The position numbers and the translations under genes are program-made. From Ficedula albicollis (Eukaryota > Chordata > Aves > Passeriformes > Muscicapidae): a DNA stretch of 64,000 bases. The number at the start of each line of letters is the position of its first letter. Within the stretch, counting starts at the first letter, position 1. The DNA lies in contig NC_021678.1 in the NCBI RefSeq assembly GCF_000247815.1, positions 9,694,371 through 9,758,370 on the forward strand. Direction: 5' to 3'. A model generated the notes under the pieces. That model searched no databases, was not told where the DNA came from, and worked only from the letters and a program-made list of their open reading frames with translations. Below, one piece after another: positions 13,975 to 27,802 of the stretch.

Positions 13975-15014
13975 GATCCCAAGACTTCCAACAGTAAAAA
14001 AAATGGATGGAAATCATCAAATTATCAAATCATTATAGTCCTTGAAGAACAAAAGTATTGTTCCAACTAATTCCAAGTACAAAAGATCACTTGTAGCAGA
14101 GCTGTGGCTCTCCTGTGCCTTTGGAGGAGCTCCTGGATCAACAGCAGCACGAGGCAGAGGAGACTACTGCTGGGAGTTTATTTGACATGGCCTCCAGCTA
14201 TTGCATTTCATGGGCTGCACTAAGCCCTGCAACTTTGATTGCTCTATTTGTGATACATCACAATGTTATCACCGCATTTTTGACCCCCCCTGGAGCCTGA
14301 CCCTGTGTTTAGGACAGGATAACAGACAGAAAAATTCTCTTCCCCTGAATAGTTGTCTAACATTTAAGTGAATAAATGGCAGACTGAATTTACCAAATGC
14401 AGCATTTCTCAGTGTTACCAAGCACCAAAACTTTGTTATACTTTTGTGCTGGTGATGTTCTTCCATTTTTAAGGAATAAGGACAGTTACTCCTCTCAAAA
14501 GTGCTGCTCCTTTTCATGATGTAGGACATTTTAATTTTCCAGAGCATATCAGTGGAAGTTAGAATGGAGCATTTCAACAAAGCACATTTGTATTTAACAA
14601 TTAGCAGAGAAATCACGCCAGGCACCTTCCCTCCCCATTCATCTATGCATGCAAAAATTCCTGTTTCATGACCGATGAAGCGATAAATATTGAGCAAAAA
14701 ATTCATCTGTACCACTACATCTTAACAAGTAAAATGCACCAAATATCAGGGCAGGTGTGCAGCATTCTGACAGCCTTTTTGTTGTATTTTTTTACCATTT
14801 ATTTCCTCTGCTGGAATGTAAAGAGAACCTTGGAAATCAAAACCCAGAGTGATAATTTGGTCAGCCACAGTTCAAGGGTCTCCTTTCATTTAATGACATG
14901 TGGCAGAAAAGTACATGCTGGACAAAAGGACAGACTTGAAGACACATGGCTGGCCCAACCCATTGCTTGAGCAGGGAGGAAAAGATCCCTGCTAAGCCTG
15001 GGTTGTTTCTTACC

Positions 15015-15035
15015 TAAAATAAGCGCCTTATTTTA
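15015..15035. repeat. Perfect short inverted repeat
   Basis: Nine-base arms 'taaaataag' and 'cttatttta' flank CGC. The flanks CC and GG would extend the pairing after a three-base bulge. The arms are AT-rich, so chance is likely. Confidence 0.8.
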
Positions 15036-18000
15036 TTAGGCCATAAAAAAAAAATCTGTCATAACTGCTGGGTTTTGTTTTGGTGACCCCAAAGGGCATT
15101 GGACTTACCCTTCTGTGAAAAAGTTTAAACTTAGTAAAGCAACACTGGTGTTGTTCCCAGGGGCTCCCAGGTGATGCAATCCATGTTGCATAAGTTCTTT
15201 CCCAGTCTGATATGAAACGATTTCATACGGAAATTATGGAAAATAACACATTTTCAATGAAGGTGATATTCCTGTTGCCTCTACAAACTTTTAGCCAGAG
15301 TTAATCTGATGATGATACAGTTTCCTTCTTCTGCAGCTGGGCTATTTATCTTAATAGGAGTGAGCCTGACTTTACTGCTATGCACTGATTTTGATTAGCA
15401 AATATGTAGTGTGCTTATGCAGCCTATGGCTTATTTTTAGGGAGAAAATAATTTAAAAAATGAAAGTGTGGGCACCTTTCAGCTGATTGCAAGAAGAATT
15501 TCTCAGCATACAATGTTCATAAATAAGAAACTGTACCAAAGAAAATGCTTTTTACTCTTGAGATTTTTAAGTCTACCTGCTTTAAAACAAGCACGTGAGG
15601 CTTTATAATGTATTTTTTCTACCTGTGAGTGACTGGTACCACCTTTATTTCAAGCTAACAGAAGCAGAGATGTCAAGGTCATGCTTTTCCAGTTTGCTGA
15701 AGAAATCTAATACTGTGACAATCTAGGCCAGCTGCCAGAGGAACTGGACTTTTAAATATCTTATAAAAGCATCACTGCATATCTAGTTTAATTCTGCCTT
15801 ACAATTTAAAAGTCTAATGCAGCCAACTACATGAAAGAACTTCTCATTCAATCAGCCTCACCTTGTTCATATAGAGAAAAGCATTACACTTTAAAGTGAT
15901 AGGGGAAATAAGGCCAAATGACAAAGGGCTTGTATTCCTTCTGAAAGGGGAAAATGGAGCAACAAGCAAGAGAGAATGTGTCTCCTGGGAGGGAGTCTCT
16001 CTGTCCAAAGAATGAGACCTGACCTGCAAATGGCAAGTGAGCATTTACACCTTGCTTGTGTCTGAAGATGATATAGGATGATACAGAGGAAAGAATCAAA
16101 GGACAAACAAGACAGAAAACTCTATTTAGAATTTTATTGCTATAAACACTGCCAGCAATGGCACTATGCCTGTCAATAGATTGAGCCTGATATACCTGCT
16201 GGCTACCAAAGCAATTTCAAGGCATTCCACAGCTCAGCTGAAGAGCTTTGCAAAACTGCAGCAAAACAAGACAATTGAGAACAAGGACACCCTCACGTAG
16301 TCCACTGCCATCTTCTTTCAGCTTGATTGCTCTCACAGCTTATATTAATCACATTGCCTACAGTCATTGTTGAAATGAACAATTAGGTTATGAAAATAAA
16401 CAGTGAAGTGAAGACTTAGCTCAATTAGTCTTTAGTTCTCCCAGCCACACTACCACTTAGGGTTATGAATTAATTGTCTGCTGCTTTCCTCCCAGGAGGT
16501 CACCTCAGCTGCAGAATTTCTTTGTGCTAAAAGATGTATCCAAGAGATTGTAAGTCTTTGTGTACCCATACAGTTTAGATGAAATATAGAAACAGCTGTT
16601 TGGACTATCTAAATCCAATTCCCACTGGAAAAATACTGCTGTTAAAACAGAAGAGCTACCTCTGATGATTTCAGCAAAGTAACCCAAATTATTTGCTATG
16701 GCATTGAAAGCACTCACAATGCTTTTCCTATAACCAACAGGTAGTGAAAGAGCAGCACTTGCTGCTTTTCTTAAGATTTTCTTTTTTCTTAATCCCATCT
16801 TAAGCCATATAAACACAGGCAGAAAGCAGAGACAGATGAAACAAAGATGAGGCAAAGAAATATCAGTGGCAGGGGAGAGGATAGGAAATGCAGGCATGAC
16901 AGTGCATTTAAGCTGAGAAATAGCTGGAGAAATTTTTCCAAAGTCTGAATTTGACAAGCAGTGGGAATGAAGTGCCAGCATGCAAGTACAACAAATAAGG
17001 ATAAGGAATCAGGAATGTAGCAATTGCAGGTCACTAAAACTACAAACAAAATGCTCCTTCAGAAAGTGTCATTCCAGATTTGGTACATCTTGACAGCGCT
17101 GTATGGAGAAAACCCAGTTTGTTCTCAGCTAAGAGCACTCTGTTTTTTTGTACAGATCTCTGCCCCCATGCAACACCCAGAGAATGCCCAACACTACAGA
17201 GCACTGGAAAAGGATACAAGTTATTATTAACCCACTCTCTGTGAATTAACTCTTATCCTTGTTTAAGCTTAAGGAGGCTACCTAACACGATCAGCAGAGG
17301 ATGGAATAGAGCAATTTCAGGTTTCTAGAACCATGCCTGCATGTACAGCAGCATAGAGATGCCACTGCTGAATTCCCAGTCGACACACAGACTGCTCTGC
17401 AAAACTGCATGAAACAGCTTTGGGGGCAAAAAACATTACAGAGATACCAGTGGTGCAGGTACAGATGTGATGTAGAAATTTGCAGGGTCAGTGAGATTTT
17501 AAAGAACTCAGCTAAACTAATGAATGTTCCTGCAGGGAGAATAGCTCACAAACACAAGACACTCCTGGGTGTAGTCAGAGAATCTCTCTAGCAATGAAAT
17601 TTTGCTATTGACCATCTCCCTTCTCAAAAGTATGCTTTGGATAGATTTCATTTCAAATTAACACTCAGGATCCCAGGGAAGGAAAAATTAAACCAATAAA
17701 GTTCAAACTTAATCAAACAATATTAAAATAATTGAAGGAGAGAGAACTCAGCACTAATGGTAGTCAGCAGAATATGCACATTTGTATTAGCAGTTGAAGT
17801 GAAAATGCTTCCTACAATTACCAGTATTTGTTTACACAAAACATTGACATTATTATCCGCAACATTATTATCCACACCTACCCAAAAGTATTCGTTTTTA
17901 TGGAGAAAAGTACTGCTCCTACATTTTAAGATCCACAAAAAAGACACTTACCCTTGATTTAGAAAGCTCTGCCAATGTTCAGCTTCATACATTGCCATTT

Positions 18001-18724
18001 TGCTGTGAATTTTGGGAATAGCCTGTTGCTGAACTCCACACTCGTCATTGTCCCACAGTGTAAAAACCTCTGCTAGCAGAAGACTTTTTGAAAACCCTGC
18101 TTCCCAATCACCTTTTTAGTGCAATCAAAATATATATAATTGTGATATAGAAAGAAATAAGAGAATGCTACAGTGCAAGGCCAAAGCTCTTAAGCATTAA
18201 CTGATGCCAGGAATTCCTCCCAACTAAACCTGTGTGCACCTTATGGTCAGTCCTGAATTCTGTAATAGTACTAGGATCTCCATTTAGAATAATTCCATCA
18301 ACATGCATGGGATTTTCCAAGAAGATGCATTCCTGGAGGTTACTCTCTAAACAGAATTTAAGTAAAAGAGTAGCCCTCTTCATTGTCAAGATGACAATGA
18401 TCTGAAAATTCTGTAATGTGACTTCAAGCCACTAAGGTCCTTATCAAAGACATCTTTTGTAATCAAGATTTGCCTTCCCAAAGCATTTCCTGCGTGCTGC
18501 ACCTTAGAGAGTTCTGATGGAGAAATTCTTATCAATAAAGAATGCAAACCCCTAATCTGTTCACCAAATAAAATATCATCCAAGTAGTAACTGGAAATTC
18601 TTCAATCTCAGACTTTTAAAATAATTACAAATTAGTGGCATCTTTACTTCTTCACAGATGCAATTTCTCTACCACTTCAGTGACAGTAAAGAAAGAGTTT
18701 CAATATGTGAAGTTTTTGGTGCAA

Positions 18725-18849
18725 TGGTTGAACACTGTTTAGCCACAGCTAAACTAGTCAGCTGGAACCTTTATTTTCCAGCTTGTGGTTGAACACTGTT
18801 TAGCCACAGGTAACTTGACTAGTCAGCTGGAACCTTTATTTTCCAGCTT
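18725..18849. repeat. Tandem duplication, 61 and 64-bp copies
   Basis: Copy 1 (18725-18784) and copy 2 (18786-18849) share 'tggttgaacactgtttagcc' and the 3' part 'actagtcagctggaacc'. Copy 2 has a four-base insertion near its middle. An indel between adjacent copies resembles an allelic difference. Confidence 0.95.
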
Positions 18850-21800
18850 CAATTGTACATACCACCAAGCTACTCCCAGCTATCTACTTCATTTTCCATG
18901 AATCTCAAGTTAACTCTTTCACCCTTCACCATGTTTGTGGGCTATTTTTATCCCCAAGCAAAATCAGAATTGAAATAAAACAAACCACAGCACTTATTAA
19001 ACTGTGAGTGTTTTGCTTATCAAGCCTCTACAGTCATGCCAGTCTCACAGATATTCCAATCTTACCAAAACTAGGGATATTTTAAATTGAAATCAGTCTC
19101 CTAAAAGAGGTTGAACTCAGAGCTTGGAAAGCTTATCTGGAAACATAGGTGGCATCAGTGGTGCATACTGTCTCCTAAGCCATTCCAATTATTTATCAGG
19201 AGCCAAGTCATTTGATTTCAGCAATACGAATTTCACACCACATAAAACAGTCACTTTGAGAATTAAAACTGGTTTAGAGGAATGCAAGGACTGTAGGAAA
19301 CCTGCACATGGAGGCTTACAAAGGATCAGAATTGCTTCTCCCACATGTTGGCTCTACTTCAGAGTAGCTGCATGTCAAATCACAGTATCAATCCAACCCT
19401 GAAGCATCAAACCTGAACATTTCTATTTTTACACAGAAACCTCAGAGATGCGGAGCAAAAAAAACAAACAAGTGAGATTTTAACAGAATCTGACTTTGAA
19501 ATTAACTTAGTGGATATAATTTCCTGTACCTTCTCATAATTTTTTCAAGGACAATGAGCTTCCCTGTAGTGTTAACAGGATCTGCCCTTATAAATATTTT
19601 TGTCAGCAGAGAGTATACAGTTTTGACTGCTGCTTAGTATGAGTTCAGTGCTAATGCACAGACCTCAGAGAATATTCTAAACATTATTTAAATTATTATG
19701 GTTTTGGACATAGAAAATTCTAAAAGCTCTCCTGAAGACACTTTAAAAAGCATTTTCTTTACTGGTACAGAGCAGCACACTATAAAAACATCCCTTTAAT
19801 ACATTGTGGGGTAGGCTTGATAGCATATTTCACATCTCTAATCAGATGGGATCACATGTATTAGTGTCAGTCAACCATATTTCTTAGCCCAAAAGCCCTT
19901 AATCTGCCATGCCTTTCAGACACAAACACCCAAACTTAAATTAAGATTGTAAAAGATGTAAGATTGATGAAACTGGTATTTTGAAAAAATGGTTCTGTGC
20001 AGGTTTTATTTTAAAAACCCTGCTTTTGGTAGCAGGAATTATTTACGTGATTAATTATTTTCTTCTCAAGTTACATCATTACACAGCATTTGAGTTTTGT
20101 GGAGATTAGTATAAACTAACTTAGGAAGCCAAAAAAAAATCACAGTTGTCAGTATTTCTATTTTTTCTGACTTTAATGTGTTTTGATGACTCTATACAAA
20201 CTGAGTGCTGCATGACAGACAAAACCACAGCAGAATGTGATCACAGTTGTCAGTTTTTCTATTTTTTCTGACTTTAATGTGTCTTGATGACTCTATACAA
20301 ACTGAGTACTGCATGACAGACAAAACCACAGCAGAATGTGAGGCTGTGTCAGTTCATGAATCATTTGCAGCTCCAGACTCTGTGGTTTGTTTCATTGTAA
20401 GACCCCTTTTTAACCAGCAAAGGAAATGAGCAGAGCTCGTGCATTTGATGGAATTAAAATCACCTTCAAAATCCCAGACTCTGTTTTATGAAATGCAAAA
20501 TGAGTTACGCTGCATTGTAACAGAACAAAGACACAGAGAAAACCTCAGTGTTTGCTATTTCGCTTGTCTGAATTGGAAGGTAATAGAAATTTTTCAAATA
20601 ACCTGTGAACTTAGGAACATGTATGTATATCTCTCTAGGAGAAACTGAGAAAAGTGACTGAAGCAATGCAGGGTGATGTGGGTATTACTCACAAGACACC
20701 CCAACAGTTATGACTACAGAAAGCCAGTTAAACTGCCAATTTCTACCAGAAATACTTGTAATAATGAACTCCTCAAAAAATTATTCTGCAGGTCTAATGC
20801 CTGTTTATTATAAACATGCACTGCCATTTCAAGAAACTGCTAATTCCAGGTGTCATTTTACATCTTTCAAAGCAGGGGGAAAACTTATTTCCATGTATCA
20901 GGTTTGTACTGTTGTCTACTGCAGGCAAACAATATAAAATTACTGGCTATTTTGTTGCTACTTTTTCACTTTCCCTTTCTCATAGGTCAAAATAAAACCA
21001 AAACCTTCTTCCATTGTCAGTTCATGGAAGTATGATTTTATGAGTACAAAGTCAACTCACCAAAATTATGCAGTTGCAATGAAACCACTACATTGCCATG
21101 AAAATCTTCCTAGACAATCACAAAAGTAAAAATGGCCTCACATAAAGCCAAAAGTGTTTAATTTACTTAGGGGTTTTTTTTGGTTATTTAAGTGGAAAAA
21201 GACCAATTTGATGAGACTGTATCAGACACCCATTGGTCATCTCCTAGAGGATGCTTTCACATCAGGAGCATATGAGGGCAGTCTATAGCATGGAGATGAG
21301 TATTTTCTTCATGTGAAACAAAATTATAGACAAAGGCAGAGAAGAAGTGTTGCTTTCTTTTAAACTTGTAGCTCCCCTGGCTTCTCTCTGCTGCTGCCCA
21401 CCCCCAGACTAAATGCACTGGTTTTTTGCTGTCCCTGTGTCCAGACAGGCTCTCACCCCACTCACCCAGCCTGCCACACAGCTGCAGAAGGAGCAATTGC
21501 CATCCCTGCCACCCTGCTGCCCCTCTGCTCCGGTGTCCTGCCCAGCAGCAGCCCTGGCTGGCAGGACCAGCACTCACAGGGACATTCAAAGAGCCCCAGC
21601 AGCCCCCCATGAAAGGACACACCCCCAGGGACCTTGGCAGATCCTGACAAGCCTCTGCTGAATATGTGGAAGGTGATGTTTTTCATCCTTGGCATCAGGC
21701 CAGGTGCAGGCACAGCCATGATAGTAAATCAGCCTCCTGCCAATTTTTTAGTCTCTGTTTCAAAACACTGGGGATTCTCAATTAAACTGTTGTAAGAAAC

Positions 21801-22263
21801 CATGCAGCACAACAACACATTTCACCCTATCTAATTTAAGCAATATGGTTGAATCATGTTTATTTACATTAAGCTGAAAATTTAAGATCAGGAATGTGTC
21901 AACAGGAATTGTCCAAAGTCTACAATGCAACTAAACCCATCATCCCATAAGAGGAATTACTTGGGAGCTGCAAGTACCCAGAATTTCTACCAGATTTTTT
22001 GTTAGAAAGCTGAGTAGGAACATCCCAACCTCCTATATATATATATTGAAAGTTACAGAAAGAATTCATATTTTGTTGAAGTGTATCCTTTGGTCTTAGA
22101 GAGCTCTTGCACATTCAGCAAATAAGACACAGTGTCCCAGATCTGAATTAAGTGTATAATCTCTAAGCAACAAAGAATTCCAAGAAGCTAACACTATATC
22201 TAATTTATTATCTTGTTCAGAGAAGTTGCATTAATACAGACCTAGTTTTGTGATGACTCCCTT
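18850..22263. other. Non-coding stretch with one duplication
   Basis: No gene signature seen. The region holds the 101-bp tandem duplication at 20140 and a GC-richer, CpG-poor patch at about 21360-21720. That patch is open in several overlapping frames (82 to 121 codons), as expected from composition. A short (AT)n run lies near 22036. Confidence 0.5.
20140..20341. repeat. Tandem duplication, 101-bp period, two copies
   Basis: Copies 20140-20240 and 20241-20341 abut exactly, both starting 'tcacagttgtcag' and ending 'cagcagaatgtga'. I count three single-base differences and no indel. Confidence 0.97.
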
Positions 22264-22305
22264 TACTACATACATACATACATGTATATATATATATATA
22301 TATAA
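22264..22305. repeat. Compound (ACAT)n/(AT)n microsatellite
   Basis: About four 'acat' units followed by 'gtatatat' and an uninterrupted AT run. This is a normal vertebrate microsatellite, able to extrude as a cruciform. Confidence 0.9.
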
Positions 22306-25300
22306 AGTATTTTTCTTAGTGAAGAGGTATAATAATCTGGGTTAAATTAGATTTTTCTGAGGGGAAAAAGATGTTACAGCTCAAGTACTGTTTTCAAAAC
22401 CTGTAGGAACAGAGTTGTCTTTGCATATTTGCAACTGTTTGTTGGCGCATATGAGACAAATTTAAAAAATAAAGAGAAATAAACCTTTCTTTTACTGTTC
22501 AATTTCTGAAATTTTGTGCTATATAACTGTCCAGATTAAAGTATTAAATTACTTTTCCCTCCCAAATATAAAACATTTGAATCATTAAACTCTTCCCTCC
22601 TCTGCAGTGCTCCAACATACAGCTGCACAGCTGTGTTAATAAGTCAGGAGTGATTCTGCAAGGAGCCGGGCCCTTCATCCCCAGCGGCCTCAGGAACAGG
22701 GATTTCTCTTGGTGATTCCCACCCCACCACGGCACTGAACACACTGAACTCCCACAGAGGTTCAGGTGGAATCTCTGGATTTGCAGGTTTTGTGAATTCA
22801 TGGGACAGCTGTTTGAGCTAATTGGTCTATTCTGGGTCTGCATGTGTTGATTTAAATAACTGGATCCACAGAGCCTTAAAGCCTTCAATATTTTAGCATG
22901 TAAATGAGTCGACCAGCTCTGTAATTCCATTATCTCCCTAAACTCTGTTTACTGTCAGGCATCTGTCTGCCACCCTTTTGTGTCCTCACTTTAATTCATC
23001 TCTCAAACAACCAAAAGTATTTCCCCTATACATTATGGAGTTCTTGGTTACAGTGTTTCTAAGGAAATAATAATTCCATGGCAATTTTGCTCTCCCCAGA
23101 ATGCATGTTCGTTGTACTAGCTGGATGATGTTTTAAAGAAACCAAAGCCACAAAAACTCCAGAAAAGCTACTAATATTCATCATTTACAGGACAAGTACC
23201 CATCATGAGTCTGTAAAAACAAACCTATGGAATCAAAGTGGACCAGATGCTGACTTCATCAGTTCATCCTTTAAGACTCTTTTCACCATTCTTTGGCTTT
23301 ATTCCCATGAAAGTGCCAAGATCATTCCTTTGAAGTCTAGTGCTGAGACTGAAGTGCAGCAACAGTGAGATGCTTGTTTAGATACAGTTCAGCCTGCAGC
23401 TGGCCAGCAGCAGGACTTAACATCCCCTGAGTTAACTTCACTGGGGAATGACTCAGTAATACACAGGATGGGTCCTTCCTCTACAGCATGTGTAGCTTTT
23501 GGCTGACATTGCTATTGGTGGCACAGTTTTCTAATCTAGGGAGTCACAATTTAATTAACAAAAGTAAACCAGCCTCTGCGTGGCAGTCACATGCCACCTC
23601 CTACAGGAACAGGTGACTTTAAAGACAAGTTTCCTTGTCTTGTCTCATTGTGCAGGAAAGTTCTTTCAATGTCAAGATTAGGACACAAATATTTTGAAAT
23701 GCAAGTCAATGAAGTATTAAATGAAGTCACTGAAACATGTGAAAACCAACTTTGTACAAATATTAAACAGACTTTGGGTATTCTGGGTTGATTTTCTAAG
23801 TACAAATGCCTTGTCTGGTTTTGAGTTTGTATCAAAAGCTGATAGTTCCATAAATAAATTTGTATACATTTGATTACAAATAGTTCTTCTGTTTTTCATA
23901 AGCTGCTCTATGAAGCTAAACATATTTGTCTTTCCTTACCAGGTCATGTGGAATAGCAGCATGCACCTTATGTATCCTAACACTTACCTTGCTATCTTTA
24001 ATTACACACAATATCTGGATTTCTGCTTACTGCCATAGTAAGAGTACCTCTAAGTACTTCTGCTTGCAGCATTTTTCACTGAGGGAAACTATACTGAGCT
24101 CACAAGGGCCATTTAGTGGTTTTTCACATATTTGCATGGAGGCTACTTGGTGAGGCCCATTGCTTGGTGGGTGTCCTACCACACACATAAAGGATGCTAG
24201 TTTGCCAGCTGTGTCCCTTGAAGTGCTTTTCCCATAAATTTCTACAGTTGCCCTGCACTTAGGTCAGCAGAAATAAATAAAATAATGGGAGATCTTTATT
24301 CTTAAAGCAGCTTATAAAGCTATTGCTGTCAAATCCCTCCCACTGGTGAGTAAGAAGGAGACAGGTCAGCCGGCAGATGCACGATGCATTCAAGGAGTTG
24401 CTGTCACGTTTTTTATGTATTGCACATAAATCCTGAAGCAAAAGGCATTGCAGTCTGAACTACTGGCTGATGTAAGTTGAGGGTATTCCAGATGGGGAAG
24501 TTGCACCCAACAGGTGCTCAGTGCTAAAGCATCAGCATTCCAATAGTCCTTCAATCTCTGAAAAGCATACTCTTCCCTTGCCAATAGCCCCACTCAGGCT
24601 CAGATGACCACCAGAGCAACCCCAGCAGTGACCAGAGGAGCAGAGAATAAGCTTGGACTTACAGAGCTAAGCCAAGGTTAATTAGATTTACAACAGAAAT
24701 TGTTGTGAATAGTTTAAAAATATGTAAACTAATACTCCTTTGTGGCTGACAGAAGCAGAGCTGGACTTTCCCTTTTTCCTAGGCTACAGCACAATAACCT
24801 GGCTACACACAGGAACACTGTATACAGTTATCTGTTCCATTTTGCTACACCACATCATAATTTTCTCTCTCTTCTGCTGTTACTGGCTGTGGTGAGTGGG
24901 ACTTAACTGGGAAGACTGGGAAACAAAAGAGAAAGTAGGTTTGCCCACTTTTTATTTTCTAATAAATAATATTGTCAGCAGAAGTGTGAAGATTTTAGGG
25001 TGTGCTTTCCCTAAAATCCAGGCAGTATATTCTTTATAACCTTTGATGCAGAAACAAAAGTGCCACCACAGAAACAAGATGTATTTAGCTACTGGTTCCT
25101 CGCTGTGCACTGTAAACTTCCAGTAACTGAGATGGATGGGCATTTTTAATTTCAAAAAACAAATTAATAATAATTTTTATGGCAAAGCTTTAAGAACTGC
25201 AGTGGGGAAATCACTCAGCTTTTCTATGCCTTAGGACACTGTCTGTGGAATGCAAAAACCTGAGTGATAAAATGACTAATATACATGAACATCAAGATGA

Positions 25301-27683
25301 TCAGGTCACTGGGGCATCTGAGGAGACCTTTAGAGAGCTCACATACTCCACTGCCTGTGCAGTAGGAGACTAGATGGGGCACTCTGCAGTTTGACTTGTG
25401 GTAAGGTGATTTTTGCTGACTTTTACACACTGAACCTGTAACACTTAGGAGCTGTTTAATCATACAATTGAAGACCATTCTCACCTTCCATGTTTATGTT
25501 GGATTAACTATATATATTGAAGTACAATCCCTCATAGTGTCAAGACTATATTGAACTGCTGGAGGACTAAAAGGCAACAAAACAAAATCTGAGAAGAACA
25601 TTTGTTTTGCACGAAGTAATTTGTTAGTATATTGGGAGTTCTTTTCAGCAACATAAAACTCTGCCTTTTGGACACCACATGGAACTGCAAGAAAATGCCA
25701 AGAGAAAATTCTAAGAGTTATCATAAATAAAGCACTTGTCATATTGCCCATAAGTGCAGAGGTCTCTCTACTTTGTTATGCTCCAGTAATGGGCATAATG
25801 GTTTTATTTGCATAAAACCCAGATCCTATTATACTGTAGCTGCTTCTTCTTAAGCTTTTAAAATTACACTGGCTTCCTGAACTATCATGTTCAGAGCTGT
25901 TAGAAAAAAAAAATCCAAACCAAAACACAAACATTTGTTATCTTTTTATGAAGTGAATTATTTGCATAATGCATTTAGACTGGGAACAAAAAAAAAATAT
26001 TTAGAGTAAAAGACATTTCTTCTTGCAGAATTGAACTCATTGGAGTGTCTAAGCAAGGAAAAAAAATGCATTTCTGCTGCTGCTTAATGGACATTGCCAA
26101 CAGGCGGTACAGATAGCATGGGTCCCTAAATGACGGAGAATTTAAAATGAGTCACCTTCACAAAGTTGTGTTCAGGAAAGATTATTTGGGAAACTTTTTT
26201 TTTTTTTCCTGAGGGAGATTTTCATGTGGTCTTATTAATAGGAGAAGAAAATAAAAAAATATTCTATTTCTATAATTCATCTACTCACATTCATCTATTC
26301 ACATTGCAGTCCAGCCAAGCAGCACTGTGGAACTCAGAAGAGAAATAACACGAGCTGAGGCTGCTGGAATATCCTCCATAAGGCCTACATCACTACATTT
26401 TAAGAATATAGGAAGCATGTTATTTACTGGATATCCCAAAGCGCACATTATGTTTGTACAGCATAAAGAATTAGAGGCTCTACATCATAGTTCATTCAGC
26501 TTAAGATATTTTGAGTATTTCTCCCTTACCTTGTGTCAAGAGATGCATCTGATACAGTAAGTGGCCCATGAAATCACTGTCATCCTTTTAACCACTCATA
26601 CCTATTTGCAGCAATTTCCCCCAACTGTATTCCCTTCCCAGACTTCTCCAGAATGGCTGAAGAGTTCAAACTATAATTACCTGCATTCATTCTGAGCTCT
26701 GTAGCTCCTCTGCTCATAGAATAATCCTTCACAGAGCAAGGAAATATCTAATGAGGATGAGAAACTGCTGAGGACATCTCTTGGACAGTTGCTATCCTAG
26801 ACTAGAGGAGCAGGAATTTGGTCAAAGATTTCTCATTCCCTTGTCATCCAGTGGTGCAGAAAGAAAAAAACCCCACTGGAGTCACTGAAATTTGGTTAAA
26901 CGTCAAACTTCTAGGGATCATTATCATATTCTGGTAAGGTGGAAGAAGATGGAAGCATAATAATGAATACACAGACTACAGGTATCAGGGCTGATAACTC
27001 CTTCTCCACACAGCACAGAATGCATTGCTGTCCTCCTCAACTCTTCAACAGCTTGCTCAGCAAACAGCTCCTACTACTATTTTCTGTTTGTTTGTTTTCA
27101 TAAGAATTCTAAGGAAGCAGTAGATACACCATTCTTTTTATATCATGCTACTGAACTTCAAGAACATTGGAGTTCACTGTTGACTGTAGCAGAGAGCTAA
27201 GGATATATTCCCTGTGAAAGCATTGAAACAAACCCAAAATACAGCTGAACGGCAGCAGAGATGCAAGAACACCACAGCTTGAATTGACTTGAGGTAACTG
27301 AATAACAGGCTGTATTTCAAAGCCAGTGCAGCTTACTGATTGGTCTTAAAATCTCAAAGCTCTCTCAGAGTCTCTGTGGAGTTATTTCAACAAGCTCAGG
27401 GCTCTTTTCCAAGTAGGGAATTCAAATCACAAAATAAGGCTAAGAACAGCTATCACAGTAGGCACTGACATCTTGTCAAGGGCTCTGACCAGTCAGAACA
27501 GGAACAGAGAATGAATTGCTTTCTCACCCCTGCAGACAGATTGTGGCAGGGTGAGGGGAGACTGGCCTAGAAAAGCATTTCTTCTGTGAGTGGATTGAGG
27601 GTCAGAGCCACTAGCACTGCTCAGATGGCAGGGATACACAACATGAAAGCAGAGGAGAGCAACCAGAATGCTTTTCCTCTCCT
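22306..27683. other. Non-coding stretch, nothing recognised
   Basis: AT-rich unique DNA. Only trivial features are visible: A or T homopolymers (for example near 25905, 25988 and 26200) and a duplicated 16-mer near 26278-26310. Frames of up to 128 codons (22544-22930, minus) look like chance. Confidence 0.5.
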
Positions 27684-27802
27684 CAAAAAAACCCCTCCAA
27701 AACCCCCAAACAACCAAAAACCAAACCAAAACAAAAAACACAACAAAAAAAAACCCAAACCAAAAACAAACAAACAAACCCCAAACAAATAAAAGCCAAA
27801 AC
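27684..27802. repeat. A/C-rich (strand-asymmetric) low-complexity tract
   Basis: About 120 bases almost without G or T on the plus strand, made of A runs broken by short C runs ('aaccaaaaaccaaacc' type). The minus strand reads as alternating T and G runs. It has no fixed period. Open frames here encode low-complexity protein and are not genes. Confidence 0.9.

Larger units (their letters stand above)
6218..18724. other. Long unannotated non-coding stretch
   Basis: I recognise no exon, RNA gene or transposon family here. Composition alternates between AT-rich DNA and GC-richer patches at about 6370-6620, 8220-8480 and 12900-13420. A/T low-complexity sequence lies at 8735-8870, and two small perfect inverted repeats lie at 13953-13974 and 15015-15035. 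Open frames of up to 158 codons (16505-16981, minus; 14269-14715, minus) show no domain, repeat or splice context and are judged to be chance. Confidence 0.5.

Noticed and set aside
14269..14715. 148-codon minus-strand frame
   Set aside because: No family features. An overlapping plus-strand frame is just as plausible.
16505..16981. 158-codon minus-strand frame with a hydrophobic stretch
   Set aside because: No recognisable domain, no partner exons or splice signals I can defend, and ordinary local composition. Chance is the simplest explanation.
21360..21720. GC-richer patch open in several frames, considered as an exon or CpG island
   Set aside because: CpG-poor, frames on both strands overlap, and no splice or domain evidence.
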